A stretch of DNA of 64,000 bases from Streptomyces sp. F63 (GCF_018070345.1 NZ_JAGPXX010000012.1:109431-173430), one strand, 5' to 3'; positions 26,070-35,286 are shown, numbered from the stretch's first letter. Notes: generated by a model not told the origin, from the sequence alone. Translations and numbers: made by a program.

Positions 26070-29000
26070 CAGTAGGCCTCCTTGGCGGGGATGACGAAGA
26101 CGATGGCGACCGGGAAGAGGTGGTCCTGCGGGTCACGGTAGCGGGCGGCGATCGCGGCGAGTTCGCGTCGGCGCTCGTCCTCAAGGCCGTCGAGCCGGGC
26201 CCTCCAGCGCTTGCGGTCCTCGGTGAGCTGGCGGCGCTCGTCGGGGTCCTTCAGTTCCTCCAGGCCGAAGAGCGTGTCCATCCCGCCAGCAGGGGAGGCC
26301 GCTGTGCCGGAGGAGGTCTCGCCGAGCCGGGCGCGCAGGGTGCGCTGGAGGCGGTCGAGGGTGCCGTTGATGCGCTGTTCCTCGTCGGCCTGGCGCTCGG
26401 CCAGCCGATCCATCAGGGACGCCTTGCGCTCCTTGCCGCGCGCCTCGACGGACTGGGTGAGGCCCTCGTACGTCTTCGGCCAGCTCTGCTGCAGCCGGTG
26501 GAGCAGACGTTCCTTGGCAGGGCGGCCCTCGGTGAGCGCGCGGTCCAAGATCGAGGCGACCGCCTCCACACCGCGCAGCCGCCGCTGCCAGCCGTTGTCG
26601 CCCAGCCAGCCGCCCGCGTGCAGGATCTCCTCGTGGAGGCGCTGCCCGTCCGTGCCGACCAGCACGAACCGGGCAAACGCGCCGACGAAAGTGGTCTCCA
26701 GGGCGGGGTCGTCGCTGACGACGGCCGTGATCCGGCGCAGGTCGACGTTGTTTGCGTTCCACACGGCCGCGCGCAGCAGCCGCGTCGACATGGCAACCAG
26801 CGGATGGTTCAGATGGGCCAGCACAATGTCGGGACGCCCTGAGGCCGCCGTCGCGTCGAATGTCACCGGGCGCAGGACGTCGGGGCGGAGCTTGTCGGGC
26901 AGGCCGCGGGTGGCGCGCTCCCAGGAGCCGGTCAGCGGCGGCACGGTGAACAGTCCCTGCCGGAAGTCGTCCTCGGACGGCGCGTTCTCGTCGAGGCACG
27001 GTACGAGCGGCTGCTGCCGCGCCAGGTTCAGCGCCGTGTTCACGACGCGGGCGACCCGATCGGGGGTGATGCCGAGTTCTTCGGTGGTCTGCTTCAGCTG
27101 GGCGCTGAGCCGCCGCACCTGCTCGGTGACGTTCTGCTCGGCGTTCACCTTGCCGCCGGTGGGACGGCCCTTGATCTTCCTGGCGCGGGCGTTCTCGATG
27201 TCGAAGTCGCTGAGCTGCCCCGTCATCCGGAGCTGAACCTTCTCGGCGAGCACGGCGTTGACCTCGCCGAGGTCCTCCTCCATCCGCGCGACCTTTTTCG
27301 CGATACGGGCGAGGAACTCCAAGTCGGCCTCGTACACATCGGTCCTGGCCTTGTCCCAGGCGGCACCCACGAAGTGCATGATCTGCGGGTTGTGACGCTG
27401 GCCGTAGCGGTCGATACGGCCGATGCGCTGTTCCAGCTTGTTGGGGTTGAACGGGATATCGTAGTTGATCAGGTGCCGGCAGTGGTCCTGGAGGTCGATG
27501 CCCTCACTGGCGGCGTCAGTGGCGAGGAGGATGCGGACCTTGCCCTCGGGGGTGTGGGGCGGTTCCTGGAAGGCGAGCCGGATCTGCTCGCGCTCGTCGG
27601 CGTTCTTCCCGCCGTGGAGGGTGAGGACGCGACCCTCCTGGGCGAGCCCCTCCTGCTGGAGCAGGTTCAGCAGCCAGTCCTGGGTGTCGCGGTACTCGGT
27701 GAAGACGACGACCCGCTCGTTCCCCCACGTCCCGCCGGTGAGGCAGATGACCCTGAGGGTCTTGATGAGCTCCTTGGCCTTGACATCCGGGGACGCCTGG
27801 TGGGCCTGGCCCCAGTGGGCCATCCGCTCCAGCAGCTCGGCCTCTTCCTCGGACGTTCCCGGGGTGACGGTGGCGGCGCGAGTGATCGCGTCGTGCTCGG
27901 CCTCGGAGAGTTCCTCGTCGTCGAGGTCGGCGGCGTAGTCCTCGTACTGGGTGATCCACAGTGGAGTTTCCACCGGGGCCTGAACGTCCTTGTTCCTGCC
28001 GGACTTCGCCTTGGCGCGCACCGATTCGAGGTGGACGTTGACCGTGTGCGCGAAGGCGGCGGGGGAGGAGAACAGCCGTTTCTTCAGCAGCAGGGTGACC
28101 AGGTCGACGGCTTTCCGGCCGCCGCGCCGGTCGGGAGCGACGCGCTTCGTGCGCAGTTCGGCATAGCGGGTGAGGAGGGCGTGGATCTCGCGTTCGGTGT
28201 CCGGGTACTCGACGGGCAGCGCCTTGGACTCACGGGGGTGGAAGCGCGGGCTGCCGTCCTCGTTGGTCACGGTGCTCTTCAGACGTCGTACGACGGTGTC
28301 GTCGAGGGCGGCCTTGTCCGGCTCGACGCTGCGGAAGAAGCGCTGGTTGTCGATGAGCTCCAGCAGCGCCGTGTAGGAGTCCTGGTAACCGTTGTGCGGG
28401 GTGGCGGAGAGGAAGAGCCGATGCTCGAAGTGAGGGGCGAGGCGCCTGATCAGCTTGGTCTGCTGGGAGTCGACAGCGTAGATCTGCTTGGGCGCGCTGG
28501 GGGCGACGTGGTGCGCCTCGTCCAGGATCAGCAGGTCGAAGGTACGGCGTCCGGGGCGGCCCGGCAGCTCCGTGGACCCGCCGGGCGGCAGAACCTCGTC
28601 GATGAGCCTCTGCGCCTTGGGCGTACGCAGCCAGGGAAGGCTCACGATGGTCATCGGGAACACCCGGAACGGGTTGGCGGCGCTGCTGTGCGTGCGGCGC
28701 AGCTCGGCGCAGCAGGCCGAGTCGACCACGGTGAAGTCGAGGCCGAACTTGTCCGCCATCTCGTCGCGCCACTTGAGGGTGAGTCCCGCCGGGCAGACGA
28801 CCATGATGCGGTGGGCCCGGCCGCGCAGCCGCAGCTCCTCGGCGACCAGTCCGGCCTCGACGGTCTTGCCGAGGCCGACGTCGTCGGCGAGCAGCAGGTT
28901 GACGCGGGGGGCTCCGACGGCGCGTGCGACCGGCTCCAGCTGGTACGGCTCGATGGCCACCCCGGAGCGGAAGGGTGCCTGGAGCGTCTTGACGTCGGCG

Positions 29001-29317
29001 GAGGCGACGGCGGACCAGCGGACTGCGTCGAGGAAGGCCGCGAGCTGCTCCGGAGGGTCGAACGCCCCCGCGGAGGCGTCGGGAAGGGAGCCGGCGGGCA
29101 GCACGCGACGTCCCGGCTCAACCTCCCATATGACGGACAGGGTGTCGCCGTAGCGGCCTTCGGCGACGGACTGCAGGTGCACCACCGTGACATCGCCCGT
29201 CGGGGCGGCTTCGACGCCGGACACCACCCAGTTCTGGCCACGCACTTGGACGAGAGCGTTCTCCTTGGGCGGCGCGACGATTGTGGAGGCTTCGGAAGTA
29301 CGGGTGGTACCGGGCAT
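26069..29317 (-). CDS. drmD: DrmD, SNF2-family helicase of class 1 DISARM
   Basis: A 1082-residue SNF2/HepA-like ATPase. ATG 29317 is chosen over the GTG at 29332 because GGAGG lies 8 bases ahead of it. Motifs: DDVGLGKTVEAG near residue 147, LILDEAHHVAP near 269, LFLSATPHNG, and the C-terminal lobe VFTEYRDTQDWL, LLATDAASEGIDLQ and EQRIGRIDRYGQ. A long coiled, charged tail follows. DrmD marks class 1 DISARM. It starts the drmD-drmMI operon and lies 121 bases after the stop of the upstream kinase gene, on the same strand. Confidence 0.95.
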   Translation of the reverse strand: MPGTTRTSEASTIVAPPKENALVQVRGQNWVVSGVEAAPTGDVTVVHLQSVAEGRYGDTLSVIWEVEPGRRVLPAGSLPDASAGAFDPPEQLAAFLDAVRWSAVASADVKTLQAPFRSGVAIEPYQLEPVARAVGAPRVNLLLADDVGLGKTVEAGLVAEELRLRGRAHRIMVVCPAGLTLKWRDEMADKFGLDFTVVDSACCAELRRTHSSAANPFRVFPMTIVSLPWLRTPKAQRLIDEVLPPGGSTELPGRPGRRTFDLLILDEAHHVAPSAPKQIYAVDSQQTKLIRRLAPHFEHRLFLSATPHNGYQDSYTALLELIDNQRFFRSVEPDKAALDDTVVRRLKSTVTNEDGSPRFHPRESKALPVEYPDTEREIHALLTRYAELRTKRVAPDRRGGRKAVDLVTLLLKKRLFSSPAAFAHTVNVHLESVRAKAKSGRNKDVQAPVETPLWITQYEDYAADLDDEELSEAEHDAITRAATVTPGTSEEEAELLERMAHWGQAHQASPDVKAKELIKTLRVICLTGGTWGNERVVVFTEYRDTQDWLLNLLQQEGLAQEGRVLTLHGGKNADEREQIRLAFQEPPHTPEGKVRILLATDAASEGIDLQDHCRHLINYDIPFNPNKLEQRIGRIDRYGQRHNPQIMHFVGAAWDKARTDVYEADLEFLARIAKKVARMEEDLGEVNAVLAEKVQLRMTGQLSDFDIENARARKIKGRPTGGKVNAEQNVTEQVRRLSAQLKQTTEELGITPDRVARVVNTALNLARQQPLVPCLDENAPSEDDFRQGLFTVPPLTGSWERATRGLPDKLRPDVLRPVTFDATAASGRPDIVLAHLNHPLVAMSTRLLRAAVWNANNVDLRRITAVVSDDPALETTFVGAFARFVLVGTDGQRLHEEILHAGGWLGDNGWQRRLRGVEAVASILDRALTEGRPAKERLLHRLQQSWPKTYEGLTQSVEARGKERKASLMDRLAERQADEEQRINGTLDRLQRTLRARLGETSSGTAASPAGGMDTLFGLEELKDPDERRQLTEDRKRWRARLDGLEDERRRELAAIAARYRDPQDHLFPVAIVFVIPAKEAY

Positions 29318-29438
29318 GCGGACATCCTCCACTATCGGCGAGACGCGGTGCCTACCGGAGCTCTCATACTAGCGAGCGATTCGTTCGTTGGCTTAGTTCA
29401 CGCAGATGCTTTTCGGCTGCGATGGACCTCGGCCGGGC

Positions 29439-31082
29439 TTACTGCGGGAGATGGAGAGTGCGGGTCAGTCTGCCCAACCGGCCGACCAGGCGCTCCACCT
29501 CGGCATGCGCGGGATGGTCCGCAGGCAGCGCGGTCCGCTGATCGTCGGCGAGTGAGCGCAGGGCCTCCAGGGCTTTGCCGGCCGAGCCCGAGCCCGCGAG
29601 GAGCGTGGCGATCTCCCGACGGGTCTCCAATACCTCCGGATGCAGTGGGGAAAGCACCTCCTTCTGGAGATCGAGCGCCTGACGAAGCTCCCGGAGAGCG
29701 GCGGAGTTGTGTCCGAGACGGCCGAGGCAGCGGGCGGCCATCACCCGGCACGCCGCGAGGTCGGCGTCCGGCGCGGAACGGGCCGACGCGAGGGTCTCCG
29801 TGAGCTCCAGACAACCGTCGCGCACCGCTTGCAGCTCCTGAGCCTCGAACTGCAACCGCAGGATGGCCAGCCTGCGGGAGACGACCTCCGGATGGGATAA
29901 GCCGAAGCGAGGCAGCGCCGCGTCGAGATCCTTGCCCAGCAGCTCCAGGGCCTGGGACAGCCGCCCCTCGGCTGCAAGGCGTTGCGCGCGCTCGCGCAGG
30001 TCCTCCGGGTCCGAGGGCACGGGTGACCCGGCTCCCGAGGGGGTCCGTGGCTGCGGCGTCCGGGCGGGAGGCTGTGCGGCGAGGGGCGGGGCCGGGGCGT
30101 GCTCCTCGTCCGGAGGAGGGTGACCCGGAAGGTCGGAGTCGCCACGCGGCGGGCGTGCGGTGGGCGTGCCGGGCCCGGGAGCATCTGCGCGGGCAGCCTT
30201 CGGCACCGCCTGTTCTGCCCAGGGCGCGAGGACCTCCCGGACTTCGCCCGCGTCCGCGGGGCGATTTTCGGGACTCTTCGCAAGCAGGCGGGAGATCAGC
30301 TCGCACAGTTCCGCCGGTGCGTCGTCGCGCAGCCGGTCCAGCGGGACCGGGGCATCGGCGATGTGCTGGACCACCAGGGCCAGCGGCTCGTCGGCGGTGA
30401 ACGGCGGTCGGCCGCCCAGGATCTCGTAAAGCACGCAGCCCAGCGCGTACAGATCACTGAGGGGGGTCGCCGCCTGCCCCTTGCCCTGCTCGGGCGAGAT
30501 GAAGCCCGGAGTCCCGGCCACCATGCCGGCGCCCGTCAACCGTGGCCCGTCCGGCGGCTGCAGCGCGGTGGCGATACCGAAGTCGAGGACGCGTACCGTG
30601 CCGTCCGCCGTGAGCATGACGTTCCGGGGCGTCAGATCCCGGTGGACGAAACCGCGTCCATGGGCCTGTACCAGTACGGAGCACACCTGGGCGCCCACCG
30701 CAGCAGCCCACTCGACGGGGAAGGGCCCGCGCTGGGCCACCAGCCGGTCCAGCGTGTGCCCGTACACGCGCTGCATCACCAGATAGAGCCGACTTGCCCG
30801 ATGGGTGCCCGCATCATGGATGACCGGTACGTAGGGATGCTCCAATTTGGCCATCAGCCGGGCTTCCCGGGTGAAGCGGATGACGGCGGGGTCCTGCGGA
30901 TCGAGATGACGCGGGATCCCGGAGACAGTCGTCTGCGGAGTCAGCAGCTTCACCGCCACGGACCGGTCCAGCCGCTGATCGTACGCCGCCCACACTTCGC
31001 CCATGCCGCCTCTGCCGAGCAGCTCCGCCAGCTCGTAGCGGCCGTCGATCAGCTCGCCTGTCGACATGTGCTGGTCTCTCAT
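29439..31082 (-). CDS. Ser/Thr protein kinase with C-terminal TPR-like region
   Basis: A 547-residue cytoplasmic kinase. The N-terminal domain has the glycine loop GRGGMGEV (23-30), VAVK with Lys45, the catalytic loop HRDLTPRN (147-154), DFG (167-169) and SPEQG. The loop carries Thr where HRDxKPxN enzymes have Lys, which is unusual. A Pro-rich linker (about 300-360) leads to helical repeats resembling TPRs (LEAQELQAVRDGCLELTETL, NSAALRELRQALDLQKEVL). No membrane segment is present. The ATG overlaps the stop of the upstream kinase gene (ATGA), and drmD begins 121 bases downstream. Confidence 0.85.
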   Translation of the reverse strand: MRDQHMSTGELIDGRYELAELLGRGGMGEVWAAYDQRLDRSVAVKLLTPQTTVSGIPRHLDPQDPAVIRFTREARLMAKLEHPYVPVIHDAGTHRASRLYLVMQRVYGHTLDRLVAQRGPFPVEWAAAVGAQVCSVLVQAHGRGFVHRDLTPRNVMLTADGTVRVLDFGIATALQPPDGPRLTGAGMVAGTPGFISPEQGKGQAATPLSDLYALGCVLYEILGGRPPFTADEPLALVVQHIADAPVPLDRLRDDAPAELCELISRLLAKSPENRPADAGEVREVLAPWAEQAVPKAARADAPGPGTPTARPPRGDSDLPGHPPPDEEHAPAPPLAAQPPARTPQPRTPSGAGSPVPSDPEDLRERAQRLAAEGRLSQALELLGKDLDAALPRFGLSHPEVVSRRLAILRLQFEAQELQAVRDGCLELTETLASARSAPDADLAACRVMAARCLGRLGHNSAALRELRQALDLQKEVLSPLHPEVLETRREIATLLAGSGSAGKALEALRSLADDQRTALPADHPAHAEVERLVGRLGRLTRTLHLPQ

Positions 31083-32032
31083 CGCCTCTCCCGCACTCCG
31101 TCGTCGACCCGGGTTGCCAGCCGTCGCGGAGAGGACGGGAACCGGAACGGCCGCGTGACGTCCATACCCTCCTCCACAACCGAATCCGACGATGCGTCAG
31201 ATGCGGACGAAGGGGCATGGCGGGCCAGGAGGGAGTACACCGAGGCGTCGGCGGGCCGCTCGTCGAGATGCTTCGCAAGGAGCCGGACGACCAGATCTTC
31301 GAGCTCTGGTGGGATATCGGGGTGGAGTGACGTGAAGGTAGGGGGCGCACTGTTGCAGTGCGCCAGCACGAGGAACGCTGGCGTCGGGGCGGTGAACGGA
31401 AGCTTCTCGCTCAGCATGAAGTGCAGTACGCAGCCCGGTGAGTAGAGATCGGCCCGGTGGCCGACGTGGGAATAGGGGCCGCCTTGCTTGGCGCCCTGTA
31501 GTCCGGTGCGCCGATGTCCTCTCGCGGCGGGCAACTGTGTGGGCGGAGCGCCGGGCGCGGCCACCAAGCCGAAGTCGGTGATCTTCAAGATGCCGTCGGG
31601 TGCAACCATGATGTTCTGCGGCTTGAGATCCCCGCTTACGAGACCTGTCGCGTGCATGGCGGACAGTCCGGCGGTGATCTGCGCGCCCGCAGCGGCGGTC
31701 GCCGTCACACTGAGCGGAACATGCTCCGCCACAGTCGCCATGCCCGGCGCGAGTTGCATGACGAGATACTGCATTGCCTTCCACTCACCGGCGTCGTGCA
31801 CGGTCGCTACCTGGGGATGGTAGACCCGGGCGGGAGCGGCGGCCTCACGCCGGAAGCGCTGGATGACGCGCTGCCGTTCGTCGTCGGCGCCGAGGATCTC
31901 CGTGCGTATGAACTTGAGGGCGACCTGCCGTTTCAGGCGCAGGTCGGTGCTGTCCCAGCCTTCGCCCATCGCTCCGTGGCCGATCGGAGTGCACAACTCG
32001 TAGCGATCGGCGATGCGCTCTCCGTGAGACAT
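31079..32032 (-). CDS. Ser/Thr protein kinase homologue with altered catalytic and activation segments
   Basis: A 317-residue protein. ATG 32032 is chosen because GGGGAGG lies 6 bases upstream. The glycine loop reads GHGAMGEG (18-25) and VALK gives Lys40. The catalytic loop is SGDLKPQN, keeping Asp, Lys and Asn but losing the His and Arg of HRD. DFG is present. The activation segment reads ARGHRRTGLQGAKQGG, whereas the neighbouring frame there reads IGAPDYRAP, the expected GTPxYxAPE region. Two compensating indels therefore seem to have garbled it. The protein may be a pseudokinase. It is the first gene of the kinase-kinase-drmD run. Confidence 0.75.
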   Translation of the reverse strand: MSHGERIADRYELCTPIGHGAMGEGWDSTDLRLKRQVALKFIRTEILGADDERQRVIQRFRREAAAPARVYHPQVATVHDAGEWKAMQYLVMQLAPGMATVAEHVPLSVTATAAAGAQITAGLSAMHATGLVSGDLKPQNIMVAPDGILKITDFGLVAAPGAPPTQLPAARGHRRTGLQGAKQGGPYSHVGHRADLYSPGCVLHFMLSEKLPFTAPTPAFLVLAHCNSAPPTFTSLHPDIPPELEDLVVRLLAKHLDERPADASVYSLLARHAPSSASDASSDSVVEEGMDVTRPFRFPSSPRRLATRVDDGVRERR

Positions 32033-32159
32033 TCCGGGCCTCCCCAAGCTCGTACGCCTCATGACATGACAGCGCGTAAGCGATTGCTGACGATCCTAGG
32101 GCAGTTGAACGAGCTGTCTGTCGCGACCAAGAGGGCTCTGTGGTCAGGGCACGGTGGTG

Positions 32160-32755
32160 GGCCGCGTATTGCATGGTCGGAGAAGGCACTTCAAGCAGTG
32201 AGGGCTGACGCTCCAGCGTCCGGACAAGCGGGCTGTCGAGCAGGACGGGAAGCGCCCGCGTCCGGCGCGGAGGAAACCTGGCTGGCGATCCGAGCCCGGG
32301 CGAAGGCGGAGAACGGGGAGGTCCTCTTCCGCTACCAGGGTGGGGTCCGCTTGGAACAGGTCACCGGCCGCACTTCATGGTCTTACCGAGTCGTTCGACG
32401 CGAAGGTCATGTGCCGCTGCCTGGACCGGCTCGTCGGTCACTTCGACCGCAAGCTCCGCCTGACCATCGACCGGCACTCGGCCCACTGCTCGGAGACCTT
32501 CCGGACCTGGCTCGCCAGCCACAAGGATCGGATCGAGCTGAACTTTCCGCCCTCGTACCCATCCGAGCTGAATCCCGAGGAGCTGGTCAACGCCGATCTC
32601 AAGCACAGCTTGCCCAGGCACACGATCAGGCCGGACCTGCCGCCGAGATCCGCCGCTTCTTCCGCTGACGCCAGCCACACGTCTTCCGTGGGTACTTCGG
32701 TGGTCCGCACGTCCGCTACGTCCTGGATGGGAGCCCTTACGAGTTTCTGATCAAT
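32160..32755 (+). pseudogene. IS630-family-like transposase remnant
   Basis: Several frames must be joined to read it: EETWLAIRARAKAENGEVLF and GVRLEQVTGRTSW, then LTIDRHSAHCSETFRTWLAS, then LNFPPSYPSELNPEELVNAD with LKHSL, and lastly FRGYFGGPHVRYVLDGSPYE. These are the DDE-domain segments of IS630/Tc1-like transposases. At least three frame changes and a missing 5' end show that it is inactive. It marks the right edge of the kinase/DISARM block. Confidence 0.8.
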
Positions 32756-32915
32756 AGTGAGCGTGGGTTGAAAAAAGCGGTGGTCGTGCTTTTTGGTGAG
32801 CGTGCCCGCAGGGGAAGCGGTGATGCGCTCGAAGTATCTGCAGGAGTGGTGTTCCGCTCTGAGGATATCCACGGTGTGGTGGTCGCGTTGTAGCCGCGAT
32901 CAACGGAGGTTTGCC

Positions 32916-33071
32916 GTGGCGAATAGCGTTTTTGCCGCCTCATTCCTGCTGCTTCTCTTTGGGGTGGCTGGTCCGTTTGTGTTCCTTGGCGTGCGCGCAT
33001 TGATGGAACCGGGAGTCGGACGTCATCGTGCAGCCAGGCGCCATAGTCCAATGTGGGGAGGGTGGCGATGA
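32916..33071 (+). CDS. Small single-span membrane protein
   Basis: A 51-residue protein starting at GTG 32916 with GGAGG 6 bases ahead. It has one hydrophobic helix (ASFLLLLFGVAGPFVFLGV) followed by an Arg/His-rich tail. The TGA stop overlaps the ATG of the following ATP-binding gene (ATGA), so the two are translationally coupled. It is too short for family assignment; a membrane anchor or sensor partner of its neighbour is a guess. Confidence 0.55.
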   Translation: MANSVFAASFLLLLFGVAGPFVFLGVRALMEPGVGRHRAARRHSPMWGGWR

Positions 33072-33550
33072 CACGGAGCCGTGTTGTGCTTCCGCTTCCG
33101 TTTGTGGTGTGGCGCTGGACGGACCAGACGCACAATGTTGCAGTTCAGGCCCGTACTGCTCTGGGGTGCGCGCTCGATCGGCTTGGCTGCGTTGGCGAAG
33201 CAGCGAGTGATGTCGTGTGGGCTGTATCCGAACTGGTCGCCAATGCGGTCGAGCACGCTGTCGGGCCGTACGAGATGCGTCTTCGCCCTTGCGAGGAGCG
33301 GGGAATCGTCTGCGAAGTGGAGGATGGGGATCCGTGTATTCCTCCACTGCCGAAATTCTCGAAAGAAAGCCCCCTTTCGCCTTTGGAGGAGGACCGTGGT
33401 GGTGGTTCGGATTCCTTGTGGGCGGTACTGGCCGAACGCGGGCGAGGGCTGCACATCGTGCATTACCTCACCAATGGTCACTGGGGGTTCCAGGGATGGG
33501 AAAGCGGGAAGGTTGCCTGGGTGAGACTCCCAGATCCCGATCGGCGCTGA
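33068..33550 (+). CDS. HATPase_c_2 (anti-sigma-factor-like) ATP-binding protein
   Basis: A 160-residue protein with the GHKL fold of serine kinase/anti-sigma proteins: N-box WAVSELVANAVEHAVG (about residues 56-71), then the DGDPCIPPLP segment, and the glycine-rich AERGRGLHIVHYLTNGHWG near the end. ATG 33068 follows GGGAGGG and overlaps the stop of the small membrane protein. In Streptomyces such proteins are abundant and their partners (sigma factors or anti-anti-sigma proteins) are usually unlinked. Confidence 0.85.
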   Translation: MTRSRVVLPLPFVVWRWTDQTHNVAVQARTALGCALDRLGCVGEAASDVVWAVSELVANAVEHAVGPYEMRLRPCEERGIVCEVEDGDPCIPPLPKFSKESPLSPLEEDRGGGSDSLWAVLAERGRGLHIVHYLTNGHWGFQGWESGKVAWVRLPDPDRR

Positions 33551-33626
33551 CCGCGGACTGGGGGAGGCCTTGTCCTCTCCCGGGTCGCGGATCCGCTTGA
33601 CCATCGCTGAGACGTTCATGCAGCAG

Positions 33627-33658
33627 AGGGCTCTTCGGTCAAATGATGGAAGAGCCCT
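33627..33658 (+). terminator. Hairpin terminator after the ATP-binding gene
   Basis: A perfect 10-bp stem (agggctcttc / gaagagccct) with a 12-base loop ends at 33658 and is followed by tttgtgtg. It lies 76 bases after the ATP-binding gene and well before the lipoprotein gene, so it separates two transcripts. The rest of 33551-33823 is moderately AT-rich and should hold the promoter of the next operon. Confidence 0.7.
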
Positions 33659-33823
33659 TTGTGTGCGGGTGATCCCTACGCAGTGCATCTGATATTCATG
33701 CAAGTAAGCGACCCTGAGATTACCCCTCTTGCGGGTGATTGACCGGCGTACTGCGCGAATATTCGTGACCTTCTCCCCTATCTTGGGGCAGCGCCTGTGC
33801 TGCACTGGTGATGGGAGACGGGG

Positions 33824-34372
33824 ATGCGGATGGCACGCCATCGGACCGGAGCGATCCTGGCGTTGACGAGTGTGGCGTTCTCCGGAGCGCTGCTGGCAGG
33901 TTGCTCGAAGGCCTCATCGGATGCGGAGCCGCAGTCAGAAAGGGCCGGCGAGACGCCGGACGCCCACGATGCGCGCGCTGTCGAGCGCCGGGAAGCCCTT
34001 GCGGCCTACCGGGCGATGTGGGATGACGCCGTCGCCGCTGCAGCTACGTCCGACGCAAAGCATCCGAGGCTGCACGCCCACGCCTCCGCCGGGGCGTTGG
34101 AGCTGCTCCGCTACATGATGAGAGAGAACCGCAAGAAGGGGCTCGTTGCGAAAGGGCGGCTTCATCTCGACCCCGAGGTGGAGAAGAGCCAGCCGACGAA
34201 GGTGTTGATTCGGGACTGTGCTGATGCCACCGGCTGGCTGCGGTATGCCGAGGATGGAGAGCTGGAGAACGATGTGCCCGGCGGGCATCACCGCGTCGAT
34301 GCGACCGTGCGGCAGCGAAGTGGGATGTGGCGAGTGGAGGATCTGTACCTCCACAAGGCGGGGACATGCTGA
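33824..34372 (+). CDS. Predicted lipoprotein, copy 1
   Basis: A 182-residue secreted lipoprotein. A basic start (MRMARHRTG), a hydrophobic helix and the lipobox LLAGC place the lipidated Cys at about residue 27. The mature part includes ALAAYRAMWDDAVAAAATSD, VLIRDCADATGWLRYAEDG and a tail ending in Cys. The fold may resemble small NTF2-like lipoproteins, which is inference. It is a paralogue of 52258-52797 (shared YRAMW, ENDVPG/KNDVPG and RADATVR-like text). Its TGA overlaps the next ATG (ATGCTGA). The pair stands just ahead of the tad-type operon. Confidence 0.8.
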   Translation: MRMARHRTGAILALTSVAFSGALLAGCSKASSDAEPQSERAGETPDAHDARAVERREALAAYRAMWDDAVAAAATSDAKHPRLHAHASAGALELLRYMMRENRKKGLVAKGRLHLDPEVEKSQPTKVLIRDCADATGWLRYAEDGELENDVPGGHHRVDATVRQRSGMWRVEDLYLHKAGTC

Positions 34373-35208
34373 GGTCTCGTCCCGTCCTCCCGGTGGCGGC
34401 AGCGGCGGTCTGCGGTGCGGCACTGCTTGTTCCCAACGACGCGGTGGCCGATGACGGGCTCAGTACAGGGGCCGGCGTGAGGTGTGTCCCCGGGGCATGC
34501 ACCGCGGAAGCGAGGAGTACGCGGAGGAAGCCCGCCGCTGCGGTGGGGAAGAGCGGCACGGTGCCTCACCGGAAGGCGGCGAAGACCGGTGGTGGCAGAG
34601 TGCCGAAGGGACCGCCGGAGATCGTCGCGAATGGCTGGGAGTTCGATCTGGGCGGCGGCATGGGGATCATGCCTCGCTTTGACGGTGCGGAGCGGAAGAA
34701 ACCGGCGCGGGGCGCAAAGCGACAGGTGCCGGTGGACGTAGTCGTCCAGCGTGCGGTGGAGCGGCTGGAGTTGCCGCGGCCGGTGATCCGTGCGAGTCCG
34801 GATGAGGACTTGGTGCAGGTGGTCCACGTGCCGACGTGGATGTGGGTGGACCGCTCCGCCTGGGAACCGGTGTCGGTGTCGGCCGCGGTGGACGGCGTCG
34901 AGGTGACGGCCACAGCCAAGCCGCGGAAGAGCGTGTGGTCGATGGGGGATGGCCGGACGGTGATCTGTCAGGGGCCGGGGACGCCCTACTCGGCGGCACA
35001 CAGTCCCAGGGAGTCTTCGCCTGACTGTGGTCATACCTATCGGCGAGCTTCGTTGTCCGCCCCGGGTGGGGCGTACACCGTCTCCGTACAGGTGACCTGG
35101 GATGTCGAGTGGCATGGGGTTGGGCAGTCCGGGGTTGTGCCCGGGCTTGTGATAGCCGCCGAACGTCCGCTGGTGGTGGACGAGGTGCAGGCCGTCGTTA
35201 CGGGCTGA
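34366..35208 (+). CDS. Secreted protein of unknown function, copy 1
   Basis: A 280-residue protein with a signal peptide (MLRSRPVLPVAAAAVCGAAL, cleavage likely after AVA). The mature domain contains the striking block VPTWMWVDRSAWEPVSVSAA, then VWSMGDG, GPGTPYSAAHSP and SSPDCGHTYRRAS. Pairs of Cys suggest disulphides. It is closely similar over its whole length to 52791-53663, including gene order and start overlap. It precedes the CpaB-like gene by 78 bases on the same strand, so a role with the pilus or secretion apparatus is plausible, not shown. Confidence 0.8.
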   Translation: MLRSRPVLPVAAAAVCGAALLVPNDAVADDGLSTGAGVRCVPGACTAEARSTRRKPAAAVGKSGTVPHRKAAKTGGGRVPKGPPEIVANGWEFDLGGGMGIMPRFDGAERKKPARGAKRQVPVDVVVQRAVERLELPRPVIRASPDEDLVQVVHVPTWMWVDRSAWEPVSVSAAVDGVEVTATAKPRKSVWSMGDGRTVICQGPGTPYSAAHSPRESSPDCGHTYRRASLSAPGGAYTVSVQVTWDVEWHGVGQSGVVPGLVIAAERPLVVDEVQAVVTG

Positions 35209-35286
35209 CGGCCTCCCGCACCAGCCTGGCCCCGGAACGGCGGGCCGGCTCGGTCGATGTCGGAATTCTTTCTGTCAGCGAGGTGA

